NCBI GenBank assembly: GCA_037951105.1 | Contig: JBAMJV010009816.1 | Location: 28,777 to 92,776, forward strand | Direction: 5' to 3' | DNA length: 64,000 nucleotides | Source of the DNA: Echinarachnius parma | Lineage: Eukaryota; Echinodermata; Echinoidea; Clypeasteroida; Echinarachniidae | In this document: positions 42,011-51,479 of the stretch, piece by piece | Layout: every line of letters begins with the position of its first letter | Position numbering within the stretch: the first letter of the stretch is position 1 | Notes under the pieces: generated by a model | The model's database searches: none | Seen by the model: only the letters and a program-made list of their open reading frames with translations | What the model was told of the DNA's origin: nothing | Made by a program: the position numbers and the translations under genes

Positions 42011-42679
42011 CTACAGAAGATAGAGTTATAAATGTCATTATTTAATCACTGAAACAACATGATTTCATGCATACCTTTGGTTGTGTCAGGATGTATAGCT
42101 TTTGACTAGCAAGAGCATTACAAAGGACACTTGGAAAATCTAACGATATATGTAACAATATCATAATATTGATGGCTCAATTTGTAATACCAGCAGATTA
42201 AAAACCTGGACATCACAGCCACCGAAGTCCTATTTTCTATGCTAATATTTATTGCATCTATTTGTATCTAGTCAGTTTTCTTTGTGTAAAGCGGCATCTA
42301 ATAAGTATGTTGACATATTTATGCAAAAACTGACAAAGGGTTAACAAAATGTGTATTTCTACGATCTGATTTAACCACTGTGTGATGTGTGAAAATGCCA
42401 TCTTAAAAGAATGTATGGCAATTGCTATAAGTTTGTACACAGTTGAAATGATCCCAGAAATTTTTTCAAAATAAATCATAAATATCCCCATTACAAATAG
42501 AAAATATGATGAACAACATCCAGTTTTATACTTCTGCATGTAAGAGAATACTCGGGCACAAAATGACCACTAAAGATGTAAGTGAGTTTGGTCGATTAAG
42601 ACAAAGTTACTAGACCCCTTTAGTAACTAGTTAGTCTGCACAAAATAAAAGTAGAAGAGAGCTCTATTATTGCTCCTAC

Positions 42680-42857
42680 CTCAAGTTGCACACCCCCTTC
42701 TTGGTGAAGCAGTACAGATCAAACAGTGGGTGGATGACGGTTGCTAAGCAACCCATCAGGCTGGCGTTTGGTTTCCTCCCAGTAACAAACACCCTGTGGA
42801 TGGCATTGATGCACGTCCCTAGCTCTGTTTCACTGGCAAGAACAACATCGCCTTCAC
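42680..42857 (-). CDS. TANGO6: TANGO6 exon 5
   Basis: Acceptor TATCTCCAG, donor TTGAG|GTAGGA, 178 nt. Encodes 'GEGDVVLASETELGTCINAI', 'VFVTGRKPNASLMGCLATVI' and 'HPLFDLYCFTKKGVCNL'. Phase 1 entry matches exon 4. Confidence 0.85.
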
Positions 42858-43244
42858 CTGGAGATAAAAATGAAAATAAATATTTCAAAATTAGTTCAGA
42901 ACAATTTCTGAAAATATCTTGCAGAGCTGCGAATACATTTTTACATCAATGGTAGGGTATATATAATTTAAAAAAGAACTACAGTACACACTATACAACA
43001 TGTTATGTTGTCTGTCTGGCTGTGATTTTTCACCAAATCAAAACTGAAAGGCCTGAACCCATATACCACAACACTCCTACTTACATTGACTCGAATGGGA
43101 TTTGGCTGAAATCCACCAAACAGAACCCAGGATTGGTTTCAACCCATTTAAGACTAGAACTGATTTTGACCAATATGGAATCTCTATAGACTCCTGCCAG
43201 AGTATTTTCTGGACCAGTCCTGAATTGGATAAGAATGTTCATAC

Positions 43245-43404
43245 CTTGGACAAGAGTGGCAGCAGTCAGTGGTCTGAACAGGTTGTCCAGGAGGTGCTGC
43301 TTGGCAAGGGATGTCTCCATGGTAACCATGGCATCTACACAGCTGCTCACAACTCGGAGGACATGCCCATCAACCTCAACGACAGAATGGAGTATGGCTA
43401 GTAT
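43245..43404 (-). CDS. TANGO6: TANGO6 exon 4
   Basis: Acceptor ATTCCCACAG, donor CAAG|GTATGA, 160 nt, entry phase 0, exit phase 1. Encodes 'ILAILHSVVEVDGHVLRVVS', 'AMVTMETSLAKQHLLDNLFR' and 'PLTAATLVQ'. It joins in frame to '..ICPQ' from either intact copy of exon 3. Confidence 0.85.
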
Positions 43405-43910
43405 CTGTGGGAATATTTTGAAATAAAAAGTTATTGCTATTATGAAAATACAATTATGTTGCATACCCACTACCTCGTATATAATTTTTTGTGAAATGTT
43501 TGACAGTTTGACCTCTTTGGTAACCATGGCGTCAGTTTCTGCGGAAAGAGTTAAAACTTACTTTGTTGGCACATTATTTTACTTCATTACATCATTTTTA
43601 TTTTATAATCTTATTTTACCTCTTCAAAATCGGTCAACAGTAATATTCAGTCATGGATCATCCAGGACATTTTATCACTGGTGACACTTGCGATGAAAGG
43701 CGACTCTTTGTACTGATGCCTAAGCAAAACTAGAGGAATTGATTGGATAATGAAAACAAACGATTATCTCCGGTGGCAAAAGACACCCATCACTGTGCTT
43801 GTGTGAAAGGGTTTGACATTTTACTGGTAATTTCTGTCTATTTAGTACTAGGTGGCTAAAGTTGTGCCATTGATGAGAATTTTGGCCAATGATATTAGTG
43901 ATTGACTTGC

Positions 43911-44020
43911 CTGAGGGCAGATGCATTGGTAGTAGACATCAGTTGAGACAACCGGGGAAGGACATGTGGCCAGGAGACATGCAATAGCTTCACATCTTGA
44001 CCAGGAGGGCAATGAACTCT
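43911..44020 (-). CDS. TANGO6: TANGO6 exon 3, copy c (alternative)
   Basis: 110 nt, entry phase 1 (AG after ..AAAGAG), exit phase 0, GC donor CTCAG|GCAAGT. Encodes 'SSLPSWSRCEAIACLLATCP' and 'SPVVSTDVYYQCICPQ'. Fully open and joinable to exons 2 and 4. Compared with copy a it replaces Y with C, and R with C before the final ICPQ. The upstream pyrimidine tract is weak (TCATTTACAAAGAG), so use may be low. Confidence 0.65.
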
Positions 44021-44108
44021 CTCTTTGTAAATGATTTGGTTTATTTGATTTGATTATGCAATGTTGTTGTTTTGATGAATTAAACAAAACAATTACATAT
44101 AGACTTGC

Positions 44109-44218
44109 CTGAGGACAGATGCATTGGTAGTAGACATCAGATGAGACAGCTGGTGAAGGACATGTGGCCAGCAGGCAGGCAATGGCTTCACATCTTGTCC
44201 AGAAGGGCGATAAACTCT
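44109..44218 (-). pseudogene. TANGO6 exon 3, copy b (acceptor lost)
   Basis: Same 110-nt length and GC donor (CTCAG|GCAAGTCT). The coding part 'LSPFWTRCEAIACLLATCPS' + 'PAVSSDVYYQCICPQ' is open, but the dinucleotide before the exon is AT (44220-44219) where copies a and c have AG. Neighbouring AGs would shift the frame. Probably skipped. Confidence 0.6.
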
Positions 44219-44318
44219 ATCTTTGTAAATGATTTGGCTACATTACTGATGTGATTTGATTATGTAATGTTATTGTTTTGATGAATTAAACAAAATAACA
44301 AATTAGGGATTGGCTTGC

Positions 44319-44428
44319 CTGAGGGCAGATGCGTTGGTAGTATATATCAGTTGAGATTGCTGGTGAAGGACATGTGGCCAGGAGACACGCAATGGCTTCA
44401 TATCTTGACCAGGAGAGCGATGAAATCT
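44319..44428 (-). CDS. TANGO6: TANGO6 exon 3, copy a
   Basis: 110 nt, acceptor TTTTTCAAACAG, GC donor CTCAG|GCAAGC, entry phase 1, exit phase 0. Encodes 'ISSLSWSRYEAIACLLATCP' and 'SPAISTDIYYQRICPQ', matching the TANGO6 pattern of a YEAIA-like helix ending in a YY..CPQ turn. It has the best acceptor of the three copies and is the likely default exon. Confidence 0.75.
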
Positions 44429-44684
44429 CTGTTTGAAAAATAATGAAAATAAAGTAATTATCCAGATTTTATAAACTTGTTTTTGTACAGTAATTGGGTA
44501 ATTTTCAATTCTAAAATTCAATATAAATTTCTCTATATTTCACAATGAAAATTTAGTTTTCTTACATGCTTCAAAACATGACCTCCTATCCTAGTCACTA
44601 GCAACTAAGGGGACAAATACATTGACAGAAGCATCAACAAAATAAAAGGTCAACATAGAACATGCCTACCCAATATGGAGTATA

Positions 44685-45363
44685 CCGTAAAAACACAGGC
44701 ACACTTTTTTTCCGTCGGAAAAATTTCAAAGTCGGGGGTGCGCCTTATACACAGGTACAGCAAAAAAACAAAAAACAAAAACAAAAAAACCTGTAGTCAT
44801 GTTCAATGCATATTACACTGGTCTAGGGCATGACAAGAGCTTGCTGTCTGTTGTAGCATTCAGCAATACCTTTTTCTCACACAAAAATATTGGTTACAGA
44901 TGTAAAAATTGCAAGTTTATTGAGCAAATACAGCTGCTCATGAATATTCATACATTCGTGAGCAGCAGTACTCATTATATATGCAATTATCTAACCAGTG
45001 GTTATAAATTTTGCTCATAATTGAAAATAGTTAATTTAGAAAATTGCATTATGTTTAATGAGTATAAGTGCTTATGAATATTCATGAATATGAATATTTA
45101 TGAGCACCAGTGTTATTGCTCAATGTGTGCAATTTTTGTACTAACCACTATTTTGTATGTGAAAAAATGCATATGATGATGAAAGCTACAATTGACATTA
45201 AGCCCTTGATATGCCCTAGACCAGCGATGTAAGTATTCCAACAGCACTACATGGTGCCTTTAAAAAAAAAATATATATATATATATTTTTTTTAATTTTA
45301 TTTTTTTAGAAAGTTGGGGGTGCGCCTTATACACGAGTGCGCCTTATACACGGAGTTTTACGG
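44685..45363. mobile_element. MITE, TA target, CCGTAAAAC ends
   Basis: Left CCGTAAAAACAC.. and right ..GAGTTTTACGG are inverted, flanked by TA (44683-44684, 45364-45365). AAAGT.GGGGGTGCGCCTTAT occurs near both ends in opposite positions. The interior is AT-rich with repeated ATGAATATTCAT motifs and no coding frame. Confidence 0.7.
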
Positions 45364-45525
45364 TACCCCTTCAAATAGTGAACCATAGATAAACCACTGC
45401 ACATTGGTATCTTACTATGTATTTACTTTGTAGTAACTGTGAGGGTATTGTTATATCTAAAAAAGGAAAGAGTGTAACAAAATTTCAGCCATTCATTAAT
45501 GTGTACTAATGAGATATTCACTCAC

Positions 45526-45825
45526 CTCCTACATCCATGATTCCCTGCAAGAAGTGAGCAACGCCTTTGGGGGCCATCATTCTTTCAGTGAGCATCCTTC
45601 CACATACTTGTCTCAACCATGCAGGTGGTTTCGGTATGGGCACACCGCCTCCTAATCCTCCTCTCCCTCCTCCTCCTCCTCCACCTCCTTGTCCTCCTCC
45701 TCCTCCTCCTACTAATCCCCCTCCCTGGAGCATAAGTAGTTCTTTCATCAGTGAAGGCTGGTAGCAATGCTGACCCAGATGCTCCAGTTTCTTCCTGGCA
45801 AACAGGACATCATCTTCAGATAGTG
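45526..45825 (-). CDS. TANGO6: TANGO6 exon 2 with poly-glycine tract
   Basis: Acceptor TTTTCCCCCAG, donor GGAG|GTGAGT, 300 nt, entry and exit phase 1. Encodes 'LSEDDVLFARKKLEHLGQHC', 'PSLMKELLMLQGG', then about 25 residues that are mostly glycine. 'PPAWLRQVCGRMLTERMM' and 'GVAHFLQGIMDVG' follow. The flanking segments are TANGO6-typical. The GGA/GGN repeat expands a short 'LQGG' turn. Confidence 0.85.
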
Positions 45826-46112
45826 CTGGGGGAAAAACAGTAGGTAGACCAGATGAAAGGGTCAAATAGAAACAATTGAGAAACATTAAAGAAAGGGCCA
45901 GCAGAGCTCAAAAACATTTTTTTATATTTCCCAGACTAGTTATGAAAGTCATACTCCCAAGTAGTCTAACTAACATTTGTCAGTTTTCATAACCACTGGC
46001 CATATCATTATCAAGACCTAGCAATGGAATTGAAAAGGGAGGACATTTTAATTATTACTACATACTACTACTAACCTAACTATTAATTATGATTAACTAC
46101 TTTACTACTAAC

Positions 46113-46790
46113 CAAGGTTCTCAGAGGTAGGACTGACGAGTGCTCCATCTGGCTTCCTGATCTTGATGTTCTTCTGGATATCCGAAGTGCAGGCAAGCTG
46201 CACCAGCAAGGCCACCAGGTCATTGAGGTGCCTGGACAGGATGAAACCGCCCAGGGTCGGCTGCTCGATGCAGCTGCAGAAATTCCTGGCGATGATCAGC
46301 AGCCTCCTCTGTCGCTCCCTGAAGGGTAGGGGCCTCCCTGAGCTGGCTATGACCCCAAAGTCTGATCTCACGCTCAGCGGAAGCCCCACTCCCTTCAGAA
46401 GGGCAGGGCATATTCCCAGAGAGACGATGAACTGGAGGAGAGTTGATAGCAGCTTCTGCTGGGAGAAGCTCAGCGTGTCTGGGGATGCTGCTGGTGCCAA
46501 GTTTGGACTCAATTCTGTACTTGCCGCATTATCTTTTGCAATCTGCTCATACAGGGCTGTTGCTCCGCGTAGGCAGACTCTCAAACTCTCAAGGAGGGCT
46601 AGACAGTGCTCCACATAAGTCCACTTCTTGTCGGAAGACGTCTGGAAGGCCTCCTGCTTCAGTGCCGCCTGTTTCTCTTGAAGAATTGCTCCTTGCTGTT
46701 TGTCCCCCTCAAGAGACTGATGGAATGTCTTCAGAGCATCCACAAGTGCGTCCTCGAACCACTCTCCATGGGATTCATCTTTTATTCCTG
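46113..46790 (-). CDS. TANGO6: TANGO6 exon 1 of those found (5' part, start codon not found)
   Basis: Acceptor TTTATTGTCAG, donor CCTTG|GTTAGT, 678 nt, entry phase 1. Encodes 'FEDALVDALKTFHQSLEGDK', 'YVEHCLALLESLRVCLRGAT', 'SQQKLLSTLLQFIVSLGICP' and 'RQRRLLIIARNFCSCIEQPT', ending 'ALVSPTSENL'. This is the N-terminal helical region of TANGO6. Since entry is at phase 1, at least one coding exon with the ATG must lie at higher coordinates. I did not find it up to 64000. Together the exons give about 1,000-1,100 residues, near the usual TANGO6 length. Confidence 0.8.
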
Positions 46791-47329
46791 CTGACAATAA
46801 AAATTATCACAACATTTGAATTAAATAGAGAAATGGGAATTTTCAATAGCCTATATAGGTGATTAGGCATGTAGCACATGTTCTAGTACAAATCACAGAT
46901 CTACTAATAGTAAATGGTCCAGTCAGCCATACCGGCAATTTGTGCATAATATTGCACAATTCAATTCCTGTTCAACAGTTTATCGTTGTATTTTAGGAAG
47001 CTTTGCTACGGAAAACTGACTGGAAATAATCGTTTTTTCTACACTTTGCTGTCTTCAAAGCAACAGAGTTGGTAATTATTAACAAAAGTTTTTTTTTTTA
47101 ATTCGCTGGTAAATGGAGGAAGGAATCAGCCAGCAAAAATATTTTTGTGGTGTATAGTGCAGCAAGCAGGAGAGGTTTTGCACCGTACAACAAAATAGTA
47201 ATGTATCTAAAAATTAAATACAAATGTTTAATTTTCTGTCTGCACAGTGCATATCTGCAAGTGATTTGATTTCAATGTCAGTAAGTTTAAGTGTTTGAAT
47301 TGGTAATTATCCAAGTGACCTTTCACCTG

Positions 47330-47690
47330 TGCCCCAAACATTTTCAGAGAATTTTCTTTTACCTACAGCAAGCCTCCACACTAACTTTTTTCTTGAGTTA
47401 CTCGTTCGGGCAAGTAAAATCACAACTTTTCAAATTTTAATTGCCCGAACAGAAATTCCTTGCCCAATAAGAAAGTTTACTTGCCTGCCTACTTCCAGAG
47501 GAGATTTTAACCTAAGAAATTACATTATTCTCTCGAAGTTGACAACAAATTTAGTTGCCCGATCGGGCAACCAAACTAGGGCATTTATGATATCTATTTC
47601 ACTTGCCCGACACCAACTTTTACTTGCCCCGGGCAATAGGAAAAGTGCTAGTGTTGAGCCCTTCATTCTGGAATTGTATTGTGAGAACAA
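47330..47690. repeat. TTGCCCGA-rich dispersed repeat
   Basis: Repeated TTGCCCGA/GGGCAAGT motifs (near 47408, 47443, 47460, 47557, 47602, 47628), related to the GGGCCA-type repeats in the TANGO6 introns. Its 125-codon frame is not gene-like. Confidence 0.45.
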
Positions 47691-47706
47691 CAAAAAACTA
47701 CAATAA

Positions 47707-48060
47707 TTTGACCCATTGACCTTTGACCACCATGACCCCATTCTCTAATCGGGTCATCTACTTCACTGGACGCATACAGATATTTATTATCATGTCATCC
47801 TTCAAGTATTCTTGAAATATCTTGAGAATAATATATTTTTTGCATATTAATTAGCCATGTGACCTTTGACCATTGACCATATGGCCCAAAATGTATCAGA
47901 TTATCCGTACCTCTGAATACATGGCTTGTACAAAGTTTGAACAAAATCCATCCAACAATTCTTGAGATATTGCAAAAAAAAGAACACTGATGTACAGATG
48001 CAATGTATACAGACAGATGGACGTACAACCCATACACATTTATGACTCGGGTAACTTTGT
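47707..48060. repeat. TGACCTTTGACC-type repeat element fragment
   Basis: Two diverged units with TTGACCTTTGACCACCATGA- and TGTGACCTTTGACC-type cores, an ATTCTTGAGATAT segment and a (ACAGATGG) tract. Related in composition to the minisatellite elements at 5610 and 40362 but lacking their terminal hairpins. Confidence 0.5.
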
Positions 48061-48069
48061 GATGGAAAC

Positions 48070-49125
48070 ATCATCTACTGACCCTATTCATATAATTAAA
48101 GCATGAGCAATGCCTGAGCATACCTAAACAAATATCTTTCATTATTTTATTATGTCTAGTGTATTATTTCAATGGAGATCAAGGAGGAAGTGTCACGGTG
48201 TTACCCAAAAAGTAACGCTGTGACCAAATTGATATTGCTTAGATTAATTAGTGGTAAAAGATAATGCTGCTATTTAGCATCCATAATATAACCCTATGGG
48301 CTAAAAAAGAAGAAACAAAAAATAATTTCATTCCCATTTATATTTTTCCAGTAATATCTGTGACATATTGAGGACTATAAATGAGACAGTCACTAAAGTG
48401 GAAAGAAGAGCGAAAATGCTGAAATTGATATTTATCTGATAAATTGAAGTAATGATCTTACCAACACTGAAGGAAAATTTTATGAAAACTTATTTTTGCA
48501 GTTCTTTTAAACTTTAAAATTGCAAATTTATTTATGCTAATTAATTACAATAAAATTATAGTTTACGCTAAATTTTTTTGGAACAAAATTAATTTTTGAA
48601 TAGTTCAATCTTTTAGCTTTCATTTGATACCAAATATGTTATGATTCGACGAATTTGAAAAATCAGTGGGTAAATGTCAATGTTTGCTTGGAACTGCCCT
48701 CTTTCAAAGGTTACACTAAGTTTTTCATAATCATTATCTCACAAAAAAATTATTTCGTGCAGCGCCCCTTCTACCCTCTATACCAAAACTGAACTACTCC
48801 TTTAACATTACAACCAGGTTATTTTTGTTATTCTTTTCCACAATTCAGACCTAAATTACGTATTTTTATGATACGAAATCTAATGTTTTATTTACCTGAA
48901 ATTAATACTACCTGAAATGAAAGATAGATTACTCCTCTTTCAGATAATCCTATTGAATTTAATGTACGACATTAATCTCACGATAAAGAACAAGAGTGCA
49001 ATCGTTAACTTCAAGTTCATAACAGAACTAAGCATGAATAATGATAAGCAAGAGCCCATTGTTAATGTTAGGTGTTGCGAAAAGACTGTTCACTACATAT
49101 ATTTTTAGACCATTTGGAATAATAC
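48070..49125. other. No gene recognised
   Basis: AT-rich unique-looking sequence with short frames only. No promoter or first exon of TANGO6 could be supported here. Confidence 0.4.
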
Positions 49126-49129
49126 AACA

Positions 49130-49717
49130 AACAAGGCGATAGCCGTAAAGTGTCTCGCCCACTTGCGCGCACTTGACCTTTGACCTACGTATGTGAACTT
49201 TGACCCCAGAATATCATGGATGCCAATATAGGGCACCTACCAATCAAGTTTGGTTACAGACAGATGCAGGGTTGGAAAGTTATCAACCCTAATAGACTCT
49301 TGCAGGTAAAATTTCACATTGACCCTCATTTGACCTTTGACCTACTTATGTGACCTTTGACCCCAGAATATCATGGAGGCCAATGTAGGGCATCTACCAA
49401 TCAAGTTTGGTTACAAACAGATGCAGGGTTGGAAAGTTATGAACCCTCTCTTGCAGGTAAAACTTCACATTGACCCTCATTTGACCTTTGACCCCATAAT
49501 ATCATGGAGGCTAATGTAGGGCATCTACCAATCAAGTTTGGTTGCAAACAGATGCAGGGTTGGAAAGTTATTAAAATTTTTGTAAGCGTCACGGACAGAC
49601 GGACGGTAGTGCTGTAACCGATCATCGGATCGGCATGCCGATCACGATCCGATCATACATGATCGGACCGTTTTTGCCGATTTCTGATCATGCAGAAAAA
49701 ATCGAAAGATTGGATCG

Positions 49718-49754
<37 letters not shown>

Positions 49755-50355
49755 TTTTTTTTTCTTTGGAAAATGATCCCAAAAAACATATTTTGGGAAT
49801 ATAAATGAATACCAAAGCAACATATATCCATATTAATAAGCCCAAGGTAATCTTGTATGGGTATGCTTTCATTTAAAACTGATTACCTCTCCTTTTACAA
49901 AATTATTCGCGCCGATTTTGAGCTTAGTCCCATGTGTTTCTGAAAGGTTACGCCAAATTAATCACATGGGACTAAGCTCAAAATCGGCGTGAGTAATGTT
50001 GTAAAAGAAGAGGTAATCAGTTTGAAATGAAAGCATACCCGTACAAGATTACCTTGGGCTTATTAATATGGATATATGTTGCTTTGGTATTCATTTATAT
50101 TCCCAAAATGTGTTTTTTGGGGATCATTTTCCAAAGAAAAAAAAAACTATTTTTTTTTTTTTTCTTTTTTTTTTAGCCGATCATCCGATCCCGATCATCG
50201 ATCCGATTTCGAAGATCAATAAAATTTTGCCGATCCGATCAAACGATCCGATCATCAAGGTCAGTTACAGCCTACGTCACGGACAGACGGACGGACCGAC
50301 GGACGGACACAATTTGGATCCCTTAGTCTCCCTCCACCTCGGTGGGCTCGACAAA
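49130..50355. mobile_element. TGACCTTTGACC-type element, nested with a foldback
   Basis: Begins near CAAGGCGATAGCCGTAAAG and has three units carrying ATATCATGGAGGCCAATGTA, ATCAAGTTTGGTTACAAAC and GGGTTGGAAAGTTAT. It ends after a (GGAC)n tract with TTAGTCTCCCTCCACCTCGG + TGGGCTCGAC. The unit array is interrupted by the hairpin at about 49608-50274. Confidence 0.55.
49608..50274. mobile_element. Foldback (hairpin) element, about 300-bp arms
   Basis: Arms from GTAGTGCTGTAACCGATCAT to CACATGGGACTAAGC-type sequence on each side of a short loop near 49931-49958. Poly-A/poly-T tracts lie inside the arms (49720-49749 and 50150-50175). GTCACGGACAGACGGACGG occurs immediately outside both ends (about 49588-49606 and 50276-50294). 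No coding frame. Confidence 0.75.
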
Positions 50356-50766
50356 AATGAAAGAGTCAGGTTATTCCTAATTGTTTTCTATTGTTTTGGT
50401 GATTTTGTATGTATTTCTTTGTTAATTGTTTAACGTTAACTTAAGAGTTAAGTATGTTTCTTTGTTTTTGTTGTTTAATTTTTAGATCTATTTTAAATAA
50501 ACTATTTTAACCCCATTAGGCATTACAAACACCCAAATTAATGACAACAAGACCAAATGTTCTAATTTATCATTTTATGTTCAGGAAAAATGATATTTCC
50601 ATCTAGATGTTTTGTACACAAATCACGAAAAATTAGCAATTTTCAGGCTGACATGCAAAGACAAAAGGTCACATGACTTTCAGTAGGTCCAATTTTTGCA
50701 AATTTGGTTTTAAAAGACAAAATTTGGTTTTAAAAGACTCTAAAGAAAAAAGTCACGAAGTGGCGG

Positions 50767-51042
50767 TGTAACATCTGACCATTCAATCGGATCACAAACA
50801 ATCATAGTTCAATCAGCTATCCGTTCATGATTCACGCGACTGAATTAATAACTCACACGGAGTCGAAGATATAAAGTTCAGGATACTTTTACTCTCGGTA
50901 TCGGTCTCAAAAGTGTAACATAGAACGTGGCTTGTTCAATCATCCATTATTGTACATGCGTGTGTGTGTCCCTACATAACATGCATAGTCTTATTCCAAG
51001 ACACAACATCGCGTAAATATAGTCTCATTCCAAGACACTACA
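50767..51042 (-). mobile_element. 3' LTR of Ty3/gypsy element
   Basis: 276 bp with TG..CA ends (plus-strand TGTAACATCTGACC..GACACTACA). Differs from the other LTR at roughly six positions by eye. It is preceded in element sense by the polypurine tract. Confidence 0.85.
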
Positions 51043-51058
51043 TTTCTCCCTTTTTCAA
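51043..51058 (-). other. Polypurine tract
   Basis: The minus strand reads TTTGAAAAAGGGAGAAA directly before TGTAGTG of the 3' LTR, the plus-strand primer expected for an LTR retroelement. Confidence 0.8.
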
Positions 51059-51479
51059 AAAGATTTAAGTTTCCCTATAATTTAAAACATAACATTTTAT
51101 GTCTTAAAACTATTTAACTTTTCTTGAAGCCTTACAATAAATGAACAAATATATATGCAACTTCAGTCTGAGTGTACGTTGCATTTCTTTGTGTCTATCT
51201 ATATTCAAAATTCAAGTGTCACATAACTAACAAAACCTATTTCAAATTATTCCTAATAACCGTGTTTGTGTTTTGTGTATTTTATGCGCCACGTTAATAA
51301 GCATGCATTAACAATGTTTCAATAAACTTAAACTAAAGTTCTGTCTTCTTATCTTCCATTCTTCTTTCTTCTTATCTTCTTTCTTCTTATCTTCAGGCTT
51401 CTTTTTCTCCCTCGTCCTGCTGGGTTTCTTTTCTACTGTTCCTGTTTGTTTTTTTTTTTTTTTTTTTTTTTTTGTCAAC

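Noticed and set aside
44109-44218. Copy b of exon 3 as a functional alternative exon
   Set aside because: The in-frame acceptor AG is replaced by AT, and neighbouring AGs would break the frame.
48070-49125. First coding exon or promoter of TANGO6
   Set aside because: No minus-strand ATG frame with a donor of the needed phase and plausible N-terminal sequence was found.
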